Of a stretch of DNA of 64,000 nt, positions 7,861 through 16,454 are shown in pieces. The notes beneath the pieces are model-generated. The model was not told the DNA's origin, searched no databases, and saw nothing but the letters and a program-made list of their open reading frames with translations. Origin of the DNA: Acidaminobacter sp. JC074 (GTDB taxonomy: Bacteria; Bacillota; Clostridia; Peptostreptococcales; Acidaminobacteraceae); contig NZ_VANV01000006.1 in NCBI RefSeq assembly GCF_022496765.1, positions 62,001 to 126,000 on the forward strand, written 5' to 3'. Made by a program: the position numbers and the translations under genes. Within the stretch, counting starts at the first letter, position 1, and every line of letters begins with the position of its first letter.

Positions 7861-9723
7861 ATGTATATCAGTGGCGGTTCAAGCGGGAATTATATAACAG
7901 GCATGGCATCCGGGATGGATGTGGATACAATGGTCAAAGAACTCATGGATGCAGAGAGAATCCCATACGACAACTATGAGATTGAAAAGCAGTATTATGA
8001 ATGGCAACTAGAAGCTTATCAGGAATCTGCTGGCACAATTTCGGATTTTCAGACGACCTACTTTGATTTTTTAAATCCGAGTACCAACATGTTAAGCTCT
8101 AGTACATATGAGTCTTATAATTATGTCTATTCATCAGATGGTGTAAGTGCTGTCGTCACTAATTCGAATATTTCTAATAGTCATTACAGTCTTGAGGTTG
8201 ACCAGCTTGCGACATCTGCGGTTGCATCAAGTGATCAAAGTGTTTCAGCCAGCATAAATGCTGCAAATACAGTGGATTACGGTGGCCTTGACAATCAAAT
8301 GATAACGGTGACATTGGATGGCTATGAAAAAGAGGTGACCATCATGGACATGGACGGTTCAACTGATATAAGCCTTAATGATATTCAATTGGTAATGGAT
8401 GAGGCGTTTGGTAGTGGAAAAATATTAGTGGAAGAAAATGGTGGAAAGCTTGGATTTGATACTGCAACGGACAGCGGATGTCATGAACTCATTTTAGAGG
8501 GGGATTTGACCGCCTTGGGTTTTGTGACAGACAAGGTGTCCAACCGATTGGATGTTACAGATAGTCTGAAGGATTTGAACCTTAAAACACCAATGACTTT
8601 TGATGAGGATGGTATGGTCAATATGAAGATCAACGGTGTGGACTTAGAGTTTTCAGAAGACGCTTCATTGGACTATGTCATGAAAACCATTTCGGAAAAA
8701 GCGGATGTAAAAATGACTTACAATGCACTCAGTGATGAAATTATGATAGAAACAAACCAGACGGGTTCTGGTAAGACGCTGAGTTTTTCTGAAACAGGCA
8801 GCAACCTGTTGGATGCATTTTCAATGACAACAGTTCAAGCTGGGCAGGACCTTACTTGTTATGTAGATGGCGAAAAACTTGTAAGGAGTGAAAATACTTT
8901 TGAAACGGATGGCGTTGTTTTTTCTGTGACTGAAGTTGGTTCTGTGGATGTGGACATTTCCTTTGATTCAGATCAACTCTTTGATACAATTGTTAAGTTT
9001 GTAGATGACTACAATACCATGGTCACGGATTTTCAGGATACACTCAAAGAGGAAAGGGACTATGATTACAAACCCTTGACTTATGCTCAAAAGGAATCTA
9101 TGTCGGATGAAGAAATCGAATTATGGGAATCGCAGGCAAAAGTTGGACTATTAGATAGCGATGACCTGTTAGAGGATATGCTGGAAGAGATGAGGCGAGC
9201 ATTATATATGCCTGTGGAAGGCTGTTCTTTGACCCTTGCCGAAATTGGTATTACAACAGATGGATATGAAAGTGGCAGCAAACTTGTAATTGATGAAGAC
9301 AAGTTAAAATCAGCCATCGAAACCTCTTCAGATGAAATTGTAGAACTTTTTACAAAACCTTCTGAATCTTACCCTGGAACAACATCTGCCAGGAGTCTGA
9401 CGAGTGATGAAAAAGCAGTAAGACAAAGTGAAGAAGGCCTGATGTATAGGCTTTATGATGTGACTGAAAAATATATTTCTTCCACATCTGATTCAATGGG
9501 TAATAAGGGTATACTTATAGAAAAGTGCGGCTATAAAGATGATTACTCCGAACTAAACAGTACCATGTATCAGCAACTTCAGGGTATGGAAGACAATCTA
9601 CTTCGGATGGAAGAAGACCTAGAAGAAAAGGAAACCAACTATTATATGGAGTTCTCTGCCATGGAAACTTATATATCGAGTATGAACAGTCAACTTCAGA
9701 TGATACAGTCTTGGTTTGTGTAG
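7861..9723 (+). CDS. fliD: Flagellar filament cap protein FliD
   Basis: FliD (HAP2) caps the filament and folds incoming flagellin. The 620-residue protein begins with a short disordered stretch and the conserved ITGMASGMDVDTMVKELMDAE. A central domain follows, and a long C-terminal coiled coil includes ETNYYMEFSAMETYISSMNS, the usual FliD tail. TAAGGAGG lies seven bases before the ATG. It starts ten bases after the regulator stop codon. FliS, usually adjacent to fliD in Bacillota, is not seen here. Confidence 0.92.
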   Translation: MYISGGSSGNYITGMASGMDVDTMVKELMDAERIPYDNYEIEKQYYEWQLEAYQESAGTISDFQTTYFDFLNPSTNMLSSSTYESYNYVYSSDGVSAVVTNSNISNSHYSLEVDQLATSAVASSDQSVSASINAANTVDYGGLDNQMITVTLDGYEKEVTIMDMDGSTDISLNDIQLVMDEAFGSGKILVEENGGKLGFDTATDSGCHELILEGDLTALGFVTDKVSNRLDVTDSLKDLNLKTPMTFDEDGMVNMKINGVDLEFSEDASLDYVMKTISEKADVKMTYNALSDEIMIETNQTGSGKTLSFSETGSNLLDAFSMTTVQAGQDLTCYVDGEKLVRSENTFETDGVVFSVTEVGSVDVDISFDSDQLFDTIVKFVDDYNTMVTDFQDTLKEERDYDYKPLTYAQKESMSDEEIELWESQAKVGLLDSDDLLEDMLEEMRRALYMPVEGCSLTLAEIGITTDGYESGSKLVIDEDKLKSAIETSSDEIVELFTKPSESYPGTTSARSLTSDEKAVRQSEEGLMYRLYDVTEKYISSTSDSMGNKGILIEKCGYKDDYSELNSTMYQQLQGMEDNLLRMEEDLEEKETNYYMEFSAMETYISSMNSQLQMIQSWFV

Positions 9724-9731
9724 GTGGTGTA

Positions 9732-10055
9732 ATGAACGAAAAGGAAAGATTAATCAGACTTTTAGAACTGATAGACCAATTGGATGAAGTCGTTAATTTA
9801 AAAGATTATGATAAGATGGAAAACATCATCAGCAGGATAGAACACCATTTAAAGGGTGTAAGTTTATCTGATGAAGAGATGGATTTAAAGAAGGATTTCC
9901 ACATTAAATATAAAAAGATTCTAGAGCGTTTGATTCTTACAAAGAACCAAATGAAGCTAGATCAAAATAAGTTAAAGAAACAAATGCATCAAGTAATGAC
10001 AGGTTATTTTTCAAAGAATGCCATAAGAAAAAGTCATTACAATCATTTGGGATAA
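9732..10055 (+). CDS. Small helical protein in the FliT position after fliD
   Basis: The product has 107 residues, is highly charged, and is predicted to be all helix (runs of Leu/Ile/Lys/Glu). I chose the ATG at 9732 because AGGTGGTG precedes it; an in-frame GTG at 9711 overlaps fliD and has no ribosome site. Its size, helix content and location directly after fliD are those of FliT/FlgN-type export chaperones, but no diagnostic motif was recognised. It ends at a strong terminator. The chaperone role is inferred from position only. Confidence 0.6.
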   Translation: MNEKERLIRLLELIDQLDEVVNLKDYDKMENIISRIEHHLKGVSLSDEEMDLKKDFHIKYKKILERLILTKNQMKLDQNKLKKQMHQVMTGYFSKNAIRKSHYNHLG

Positions 10056-10087
10056 ATACTATCAATGCTGTTGGTAGTATTTTTTTT
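10055..10087 (+). terminator. Terminator at the end of the fliD operon
   Basis: AATACTATCAA and TTGGTAGTATT pair around a short loop and run into T8. The hairpin begins at the last base of the preceding stop codon. Confidence 0.85.
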
Positions 10088-10124
10088 ATAGATGACGAGC
10101 AATTTGTTGAAGCTGAGTTGCATA

Positions 10125-10170
10125 TTTCACATTGTCCCACAATTCACATATTTTCATAGAGTTTTTCATA
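10125..10170 (+). promoter_or_regulatory. TTTCAyA direct repeats upstream of flagellin
   Basis: TTTCACA (10125), ATTCACA (10142), TTTCATA (10152) and TTTCATA (10164) share one orientation; the last three are 10 and 12 bases apart. The array matches those upstream of flgD and the 7176 regulator. No sigma-D-type GCCGATA element was found in the flagellin leader. Confidence 0.45.
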
Positions 10171-10265
10171 ATCTAACTTGAAAATACAGAAGTTTTTACT
10201 TTTTTCAGGACTAATCTTAAGTTAGTAGAAGTTTCAAAAGCTTTATCCATGGAAATGAAACTTAT

Positions 10266-10299
10266 TCAAAAGGATTTGATCGACTATTCAAGGAGGAAT
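10266..10299 (+). promoter_or_regulatory. Two GGA-loop hairpins in the flagellin leader, candidate CsrA sites
   Basis: TCAAA-AGGA-TTTGA (10266-10279) and ATTC-AAGGAG-GAAT (10286-10299) each present a GGA in a hairpin loop; the second loop contains the ribosome site of flagellin. This is the arrangement by which CsrA represses hag translation in Bacillus subtilis. csrA and fliW are not in the window, so the call is inferential. Confidence 0.4.
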
Positions 10300-10300
10300 T

Positions 10301-11674
10301 ATGAGAATCAATAACAATTTAATGGCGTTAAACACCTATAACCAGATGACAACCAATAATGCCAATGCTTCAAAATCAATTGAAAAACTATCTAGTGGTT
10401 TAAGAATTAACTCAGCTGCAGATGATGCTGCAGGTCTTGCGATTTCAGAGAAAATGAGATCTCAGATCAGAGGTCTTGATCAAGCGTCAAGGAATGCTCA
10501 GGACGGTATTTCAATGATTCAAACAGCAGAAGGTGCATTAGATGAAACAGAAGCCATTCTACAAAGAATGCGTGAGTTATCTGTACAATCTTCGAACGAT
10601 ACTTATACAGATGAAGATAGAACTGCCATTCAAGACGAAATCAACCAGTTAACAAGTGAAATTGATAGAATTTCAAATGATACTGAGTTTAATAACAAGA
10701 CCCTTTTAAATGGTAACCTTGAGAACAATGCTCAAGTAACAAATAACAATACCAATGTCTCTAATGTAGAAGTTGAAGACGATTCGATGGCTGAAGGAGA
10801 CTATGTTTTAACAGTATCAAGTTCTTCAATGGCCTATGATGGGACAAGTGGTGTAAATGAAACCAATGTAGACAGTGTTTCTAATGCTGGTACAGGAGCA
10901 ACTGAACCGGGTGAATATACATTAGAACTTGTTGAAACTGAAACAGCTAATGAGTTTGATGTATATCTAAAGGATTCAGAAGGTAATGTTGTTGCTGAGT
11001 TAAAATCAGAAGAAATCGATAATGGTGGACAAAATGATACCATTGATATCGGAGGCCTTCAAATTCAGTTTGATGATACAACAGGTGCTAGTGATGTTGC
11101 TGAAGGAAAAACAGAGATCACTGTTAAAGCTACCGCGACATATGAGTTGACTAAAGATGGTAAAACAGTAGATTCTACAACCATTACAGGCTCAATTTCT
11201 AATGAAGTTGAGTTGGGTGGTTTATCGTTTGAAATCGATGATACACTTGCTGATAATACAACCAACATAGCAGTGGATAACAATGCTGTAACTTTCCAAA
11301 TTGGTGCGAATGCAGGCCAAACTACTGACATGACTGTATCAGAAATGTCATCTTCAGCACTTGGTATCGACGAGTTGGATCTAACAACTTCTGAAGGTGC
11401 GACATCTGCAATTGATTCATTAGATGATGCTATTAACTCAGTATCGTCAGAAAGATCTAAACTGGGTGCTATGCAAAATCGTTTGGAACATACCATCAAC
11501 AATCTAAACACATCGTCTGAGAATCTGACTGCCGCAGAATCTAGAATTAGAGATGTTGATATGGCAAAGGAAATGATGGAGATGACAAAGTGGACAACAC
11601 TTCAGCAATCAGCAAATGCTATGCTTGCTCAAGCAAACCAACAGCCGTCTCAAGTACTTTCTTTACTAAGATAA
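10301..11674 (+). CDS. fliC: Flagellin
   Basis: This is the filament subunit, 457 residues. The conserved N-terminal D0/D1 region spans residues 1-140 ([47 protein letters not shown]). The C-terminal D1/D0 region (about 370-457) contains [20 protein letters not shown] and ends [10 protein letters not shown]. The central 230 residues are rich in Asp, Thr, Ser and Glu and form the variable surface domain. AAGGAGG lies five bases before the ATG. The gene is monocistronic between two terminators. The leader carries TTTCAyA repeats and CsrA-like hairpins. Confidence 0.95.
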   Translation: MRINNNLMALNTYNQMTTNNANASKSIEKLSSGLRINSAADDAAGLAISEKMRSQIRGLDQASRNAQDGISMIQTAEGALDETEAILQRMRELSVQSSNDTYTDEDRTAIQDEINQLTSEIDRISNDTEFNNKTLLNGNLENNAQVTNNNTNVSNVEVEDDSMAEGDYVLTVSSSSMAYDGTSGVNETNVDSVSNAGTGATEPGEYTLELVETETANEFDVYLKDSEGNVVAELKSEEIDNGGQNDTIDIGGLQIQFDDTTGASDVAEGKTEITVKATATYELTKDGKTVDSTTITGSISNEVELGGLSFEIDDTLADNTTNIAVDNNAVTFQIGANAGQTTDMTVSEMSSSALGIDELDLTTSEGATSAIDSLDDAINSVSSERSKLGAMQNRLEHTINNLNTSSENLTAAESRIRDVDMAKEMMEMTKWTTLQQSANAMLAQANQQPSQVLSLLR

Positions 11675-11704
11675 CCATTAAGTTAATTTTTATAATATTT
11701 CTTC

Positions 11705-11732
11705 GGGATAGTTTATCTATCCCACTTTTTTT
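11705..11732 (+). terminator. Flagellin terminator
   Basis: GGGATAG and CTATCCC pair around TTTAT and are followed by a T7 run. Confidence 0.85.
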
Positions 11733-11735
11733 ATT

Positions 11736-11760
11736 AAAAAAGAAGTTCTGAATGAACTTC
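11736..11760 (-). terminator. Terminator of the leftward OmpR-type regulator
   Basis: GAAGTTC and GAACTTC pair around a five-base loop. On the minus strand the hairpin is followed by a T6 run, directly after the regulator stop codon. It sits back to back with the flagellin terminator. Confidence 0.8.
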
Positions 11761-11763
11761 CCT

Positions 11764-12414
11764 TTACCCTGACTCAAATTTATAACCCTTACCCCATACA
11801 GTTTTGATCAATTGTGATGATGGATCAATTTTGTCTCTTATTTTTTTAATATGGGAATCAACCGTCCTGGTTTCACCTTCATAATCATAACCCCAAACTG
11901 TATCTAAAAGAGATTCTCTAGTAAACACAATGTTTTGGTTGAGCATGAGGTGTTCTAATAAATCGTATTCACGCCTTGAAAACATCAATCTTTCCTTGCC
12001 AATATAGACTTCTCTGGAATTCTTGTTTAGAGATAAATGTCCAACTCTGATTAAGGAGTTAACTTTGGGTCTATGTCTTCTTAAGGCAACACGAATTCTT
12101 GCAGACAATTCTAGTTCATCTGCAGGTTTTAAAATATAGTCATCTACACCAAACCAAAAACACTGAAGCTTATGATTGTTGCATGTATTCGCCGTGTGTA
12201 TCAGTACTGGAATAGAATATGTAAGGATACTTTTTAATAAGCGCCAATCATCACCTTGTAGCTTGGTATCCATCAGTACCAAATCGATCTTATGATCATC
12301 TAGTACCTTTAGTGCATCCTTGCAATTATTGGTCTCATAAATAAGGAATCCGTCCCTTATTAAACTTTCAGACATTGACGTATCAATATCTAGAATGAGA
12401 ATGGATTTTTTCAT
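11764..12414 (-). CDS. OmpR-family response regulator convergent with flagellin
   Basis: The 216-residue protein has a receiver domain (1-115) with the acidic residues in ILDID, the phospho-acceptor in LVLMDTKL and the Lys in DYILKPAD. A winged helix follows (about 120-216): FSRREYDLLEHL, then ETRTVDSHIKKIRDKI and WGKGYKF. The usual switch Thr/Ser is followed by a Cys/Asn-rich stretch (HTANTCNN) that is slightly longer than normal. AAGGAG lies upstream of the ATG. No histidine kinase gene is adjacent. It is one of two candidates for binding the TTTCAyA repeats near the flagellar genes. Confidence 0.85.
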   Translation of the reverse strand: MKKSILILDIDTSMSESLIRDGFLIYETNNCKDALKVLDDHKIDLVLMDTKLQGDDWRLLKSILTYSIPVLIHTANTCNNHKLQCFWFGVDDYILKPADELELSARIRVALRRHRPKVNSLIRVGHLSLNKNSREVYIGKERLMFSRREYDLLEHLMLNQNIVFTRESLLDTVWGYDYEGETRTVDSHIKKIRDKIDPSSQLIKTVWGKGYKFESG

Positions 12415-12544
12415 AATTTCACTCCTTATAATTGCACGTAAGAATTATCGTCACCTTAGATGTGTTACTTTACAAGATGTCTTTTTCTTAATAAAAAGTT
12501 TAATAAATAGTAAATTTTTGGTATAGTTTTGTATGGGAGGTAAC

Positions 12545-12778
12545 ATGAATAAATTAATAGGTCGATTATTTTTAGAGTTTCAACTTGAACAACTCTTCTT
12601 TTTAGGTGTCGGTTTCCTTTGTATGATGGCAAGTATATTGGACTGGGACTGGTGGTTTGAAAATAGAAAAATAGGCTATTTAGTAAAAGCCATTGGTCGT
12701 AGAGGGGCAGGAATTTTTTATTTTCTTCTTGGACTAGGCTTTGCTGGTTATGGAGTATATAGTATTTACTTTCTTTAA
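12545..12778 (+). CDS. Imm17-like small membrane protein
   Basis: The 77-residue protein has two hydrophobic segments (about residues 15-32 and 56-75) joined by a basic loop. The pattern DWDWWFENRKIGYLVKAIGR followed by GAGIFYFLLGL resembles the Imm17 family, predicted immunity proteins of polymorphic toxin systems. The ATG at 12545 is chosen because GGGAGG lies before it, within the in-frame extension from 12533. No toxin gene is next to it; it lies between a regulator and a c-di-GMP cyclase and ends at its own terminator. The family match is by eye. Confidence 0.5.
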   Translation: MNKLIGRLFLEFQLEQLFFLGVGFLCMMASILDWDWWFENRKIGYLVKAIGRRGAGIFYFLLGLGFAGYGVYSIYFL

Positions 12779-12799
12779 GACAGTCTTTGACTGTCTTTT
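12777..12799 (+). terminator. Hairpin terminator after the Imm17-like gene
   Basis: AAGACAGTC and GACTGTCTT pair around TTT and end in four T. The T run is short, so termination may be partial. Confidence 0.6.
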
Positions 12800-12866
12800 C
12801 GCTTTATGTGAAGAATGCGGTTATAGTCTCTTAAAAGAGGTATAATATAAGCATAAGGAGAAGCCT

Positions 12867-14384
12867 GTGAAATTAAATAATAAATTAAGGATTATGGTCC
12901 TATCTTTTATCATCCTATCACTGGTGATAATTGGTGGCTATGTACGATGGGTAACGAAAGACAACTATATGAGAGTGGAAACAGCTTTGTTTGAAGATGA
13001 GATAGAGCTTATTAAGCGAGGGTTGATGTCGGAAATACAGAATTTTCGTACCATTTTAATAGACTGGGCTGAATGGGATCAGACTTATAATTATGTAGAA
13101 TCAAGAGATGAAACTTTTATAGAAGAAAACTTTGTTGCAGATTCTTATAATCTATTAAACTTTGATTATGCTATGATTTTGGATGAGAATTTAGATATAG
13201 CATATGATGGATACTATGATGGAAAGAACTTGATATCTATAGATCAGACTTTGATAGGTGTCCTTAAAGGCTATCAGGGAAACTCTGGTTTAATCAGATT
13301 AGGTGATGACACGGTCTTATATGTTTCTACACCGATAAAGACTAGTGATGGCATGTCTGAAGACAAGGGTGTCTTAATTTTTGCTAGGATAATGGATGAA
13401 GAACAGTTAGAGAAGTTGAGATATCATTTAAATCATGATTTTACCATTCAAGCAGACATTATAGAAAAGCCACTTGAATCAGACAATCCATATGGTATCA
13501 TGAGCGAATTAAAACATTTTGAAGGTGATTATAGTGAAGCCATTCTGTGGTTACCCCTTTTAGATGGTAAGACTTATTATTCAATGACCTTTAAACTTAA
13601 AAATCGTGTTCAGATACTTGGCAACGAAAACATAAGAAGAAATATCATCAGTCTAGTGATGGTTATGGTGATCTTTGGGGTGCTTTTGGATTTAGCTCTT
13701 AAACATTTGGTGATCAATAGGGTAATTCGTTTAAATGATCAAATCAATGAAATAGAATCTTTAGATAAACTAGATAGTCGTGTTTCTGTAAATGGTGGAG
13801 ATGAAATTGCAGAGCTTGCCTACAGTATAAATGAAATGTTAGATGAAATTGATGATATGCACAGACAAGTTGTCAAGTATGCAGATTATGATTCAATGAC
13901 TGGCGCTTTAAGTCGTAAGAAAGGATTTGACTTACTTGAAAGAGACTTTGAAGATGCTAAGTCTGATAAACTTGATTTAACGGTTGTCTACTTTGACGTG
14001 GATGGTTTAAAGAGAATTAATGATAGCTTCGGTCATTCAATGGGTGATAAACTGATTACCGATGCTGTTCATTTGATAAGAAATATGACAGATGAAAATT
14101 CCTATATTATTAGGTTGGGTGGCGATGAATTTCTATTGGTTCTTAGAAACTCAGATGAAGAAAGCGCAAAAGACTTGATAGATGAGTTGTTTGGAAACAT
14201 AAATATGTTTAACAAGACAATTTCAAGACCGTATATAATCAGTTTGAGTTATGGTGTTTCTGAATACAAGGAGCATAAACATCTAGATGATTTGGTAGAA
14301 GCAGCAGACAATTCCATGTATACTTTTAAAAGATATAGAAAGCAAACAAGAGATTATGAACTCTTAGATAAAGAGAATTCTTAG
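12867..14384 (+). CDS. Membrane diguanylate cyclase: CHASE4-HAMP-GGDEF
   Basis: The protein makes c-di-GMP from two GTP. Of 505 residues, a transmembrane helix (about 8-26) is followed by an extracytoplasmic CHASE4-type sensor containing IDWAEWDQTYNYVES. A second membrane helix (about 255-275), a HAMP segment and a GGDEF domain follow. The active site reads RLGGDEFLLVL, so catalysis is plausible. The RxxD inhibitory site normally five residues upstream is absent (DENS instead), so product inhibition through it is unlikely. It starts at a GTG six bases after AAGGAG. An HD-GYP phosphodiesterase gene follows, probably in the same operon. Confidence 0.88.
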   Translation: MKLNNKLRIMVLSFIILSLVIIGGYVRWVTKDNYMRVETALFEDEIELIKRGLMSEIQNFRTILIDWAEWDQTYNYVESRDETFIEENFVADSYNLLNFDYAMILDENLDIAYDGYYDGKNLISIDQTLIGVLKGYQGNSGLIRLGDDTVLYVSTPIKTSDGMSEDKGVLIFARIMDEEQLEKLRYHLNHDFTIQADIIEKPLESDNPYGIMSELKHFEGDYSEAILWLPLLDGKTYYSMTFKLKNRVQILGNENIRRNIISLVMVMVIFGVLLDLALKHLVINRVIRLNDQINEIESLDKLDSRVSVNGGDEIAELAYSINEMLDEIDDMHRQVVKYADYDSMTGALSRKKGFDLLERDFEDAKSDKLDLTVVYFDVDGLKRINDSFGHSMGDKLITDAVHLIRNMTDENSYIIRLGGDEFLLVLRNSDEESAKDLIDELFGNINMFNKTISRPYIISLSYGVSEYKEHKHLDDLVEAADNSMYTFKRYRKQTRDYELLDKENS

Positions 14385-14410
14385 TATTATTAATAGAATA
14401 GGAGTCATGC

Positions 14411-15304
14411 ATGACACAAGTACAATTTCACAAAAATAGTAAGCATATCTCTAGGTATCCTGATATTATCCCTAATATAACTAAACTTAGTCATTCAAGT
14501 AAGCTTCAAATGCATCAAATTGAGCTTACAAAAGGGAATTTCCTTTTTATTCATCCCGTAAAGGACCCAGAATTCTATGAATTTCTTTATATCGTAGAAG
14601 GAAAGTTAGGTGTTGGTGATCAGATTTATGATAAGTACGATTATTATATAGTCGATAAGTCGCAAGAAGAAGTTATTATCGATATACTAGAAGACACGAT
14701 TCTTCTTAGCTCTATACCAAGTGGTAAAAAAGCTTATGACACCAATCGCTTTAAAGAGCTTGCTGAGATTATGGAAGCCATACAAGAAAAAGACCATTAT
14801 ACTCTAAATCACTGCAAAAGAGTTAAAAGTATCTCCAAGTTAATTGCTGATGAGTTGAAGCTTCATCCTAAAGATAAAATGAACTTATTAAAGGCAGCCT
14901 TTTTTCATGATGTAGGAAAGATCATGGTAGAGGACCAAATTCTAAATAAGGTAGGAAAATACACGCCTGATGAATATTTGTTGATGAAAAAACATGTCAC
15001 TTTTTCTAGTGAAATATTAGGAAGTAAGTATCCAGGTCTTGTTCATGAAATCGTGCTTGAACATCATGAAAGATTAGATGGCAGTGGTTATCCAAATGGC
15101 ATAAAAGACATATCATTGTTAGGAAGAATTCTAGCAATAGCTGATACCTTTGATGCCATGACCACTGATAGAGTCTATAAAAAAGGCAAAACATTTTCTG
15201 TGGCAATAGAAGAGTTAAAAAGTCTGTCTGACCAATATGACCTAGATATAATCATGCTATTGGAAAAGATTATTCAAGAAAAGTCAGAGTTACTTATGAA
15301 ATAA
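14411..15304 (+). CDS. HD-GYP c-di-GMP phosphodiesterase with cupin-like N terminus
   Basis: The protein is predicted to hydrolyse c-di-GMP. Of 297 residues, about 1-105 resemble a small cupin-type beta barrel (FLYIVEGKLGVGD). Residues 115-297 form an HD-GYP domain with HDVGK at 166-170 and HHERLDGSGYP at 218-228, the metal and GYP motifs. The ATG at 14411 is preceded by AGGAG with six-base spacing. It follows the diguanylate cyclase by 26 bases, so opposing enzymes are co-expressed beside flagellar genes. The N-terminal domain could sense a small ligand; the ligand is unknown. Confidence 0.88.
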   Translation: MTQVQFHKNSKHISRYPDIIPNITKLSHSSKLQMHQIELTKGNFLFIHPVKDPEFYEFLYIVEGKLGVGDQIYDKYDYYIVDKSQEEVIIDILEDTILLSSIPSGKKAYDTNRFKELAEIMEAIQEKDHYTLNHCKRVKSISKLIADELKLHPKDKMNLLKAAFFHDVGKIMVEDQILNKVGKYTPDEYLLMKKHVTFSSEILGSKYPGLVHEIVLEHHERLDGSGYPNGIKDISLLGRILAIADTFDAMTTDRVYKKGKTFSVAIEELKSLSDQYDLDIIMLLEKIIQEKSELLMK

Positions 15305-15330
15305 TAAACCGTGTTTTTACACGGTTTATT
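15303..15330. terminator. Bidirectional terminator between HD-GYP and alr genes
   Basis: AATAAACCGTGT and ACACGGTTTATT form a 12-pair stem around TTTT between two convergent genes. T-rich sequence follows on the plus strand and short A/T-rich sequence on the minus side. Confidence 0.7.
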
Positions 15331-15341
15331 TAATGGAAAGA

Positions 15342-16454
15342 TTATTTGATTAGCTCGTTTTCAGTATGAATGACTTGATTGTTTTTAATATATACACGTG
15401 GGACGCGTGATGTAAAACGTGATACGATTTCGTTCTTGTTTGTACCTGCTAAAGAAGCTAAATCTGCAACGCTTATTTTTTGATTGATAATATGAACCTC
15501 ATCTTCTAAAGTAACACTTTCATCAACATGAACCATACATTGGTCCATGCAGATGACACCGATGATAGGATAGGATTTTCCTTTGATTTCAACTTGTCCT
15601 TTGCCGTACATGTTTCTTGGATAACCATCTGAATATCCAAAAGGTAAGGTTGCAATAAAACTGTCGTCTCCCGCAACCCACCTGTTACCATATGAAACGG
15701 TTTCCCCTTTTTTTATGGTTTTTATATGAGAGGGCTTGGTATGAAAACTCAAAATAGGTTTGATATCTAAAACCCCTTTTTCTTCTGATTCAAGACCATA
15801 AAGTAAGGCACCAACTCTGACCATATCTAGATGAAAATCAGGGTATAGAACCATACCGATGCTGTCGCAGACATGTTTGACGGGTATTTGAATGCCTACA
15901 GTTTCTAGCTGATTCATAAGTTCCATAAACTTGTTAAACTGTCTTAAGTCGCTGTCTTTACTTTCAAGCGATAGATGGGTAAAGGCGCCTTCTATCATGA
16001 TATTTTCTAAGTTTGATATCTGCTTGATCTCTTTTACAGTATCTTCGTTAATCTGCATGCCAAGCCTGTTAAAGCCTGTCTCAATTTTTATATGAACCTT
16101 CACAGGTTCATAAGCTAGATCATTTAATAGTTTTGCCTGGTCATAGGTAAAGATGGTTTGAGTGATATTTTTATCAATGACTTCTTTTAAATACTTATCT
16201 GGTGTATGGCCCATGATGATCACATGGTAGTTATCATTTTCATTCTTTAATTCAAGGGCTTCTAATAAGGTTGCAACTAAAAAAGTGTTTATCCCAATAT
16301 TATAGAGTGACTTAGCCATGTACTTAGCGCCATGGCCATAAGCATTTGATTTTAGTACCGCACCTACTTTTGTATCTTTACAGTGGTTTTGTATGGATTT
16401 GATGTTGTCTTCCAAATAACCAATGTTAATTTTTAAATGTGTATCTCTTAACAT
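15342..16454 (-). CDS. alr: Alanine racemase, copy 1
   Basis: This PLP enzyme interconverts L- and D-alanine. The 370-residue protein has the PLP-binding Lys at residue 35 in AVLKSNAYGHG, and the catalytic Tyr region YGNRW and PFGYSDGYPR in the C-terminal barrel. It has no signal peptide. GAGGGA lies six bases before the ATG, which overlaps the upstream hydrolase gene by seven bases. It is the last gene of a leftward lysA-ldcA-hydrolase-alr operon, so a catabolic role (D-Ala released from wall peptides) is more likely than wall synthesis. A copy about four-fifths identical lies at 32042-33154. Confidence 0.92.
   Translation of the reverse strand: MLRDTHLKINIGYLEDNIKSIQNHCKDTKVGAVLKSNAYGHGAKYMAKSLYNIGINTFLVATLLEALELKNENDNYHVIIMGHTPDKYLKEVIDKNITQTIFTYDQAKLLNDLAYEPVKVHIKIETGFNRLGMQINEDTVKEIKQISNLENIMIEGAFTHLSLESKDSDLRQFNKFMELMNQLETVGIQIPVKHVCDSIGMVLYPDFHLDMVRVGALLYGLESEEKGVLDIKPILSFHTKPSHIKTIKKGETVSYGNRWVAGDDSFIATLPFGYSDGYPRNMYGKGQVEIKGKSYPIIGVICMDQCMVHVDESVTLEDEVHIINQKISVADLASLAGTNKNEIVSRFTSRVPRVYIKNNQVIHTENELIK

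Noticed and set aside
10088..10300. Sigma-D (FliA-type) promoter for flagellin
   Set aside because: No TAAA-N15-GCCGATA-like pair was found; CGACTAT at 10281 is too close to the ribosome site and lacks an upstream partner.
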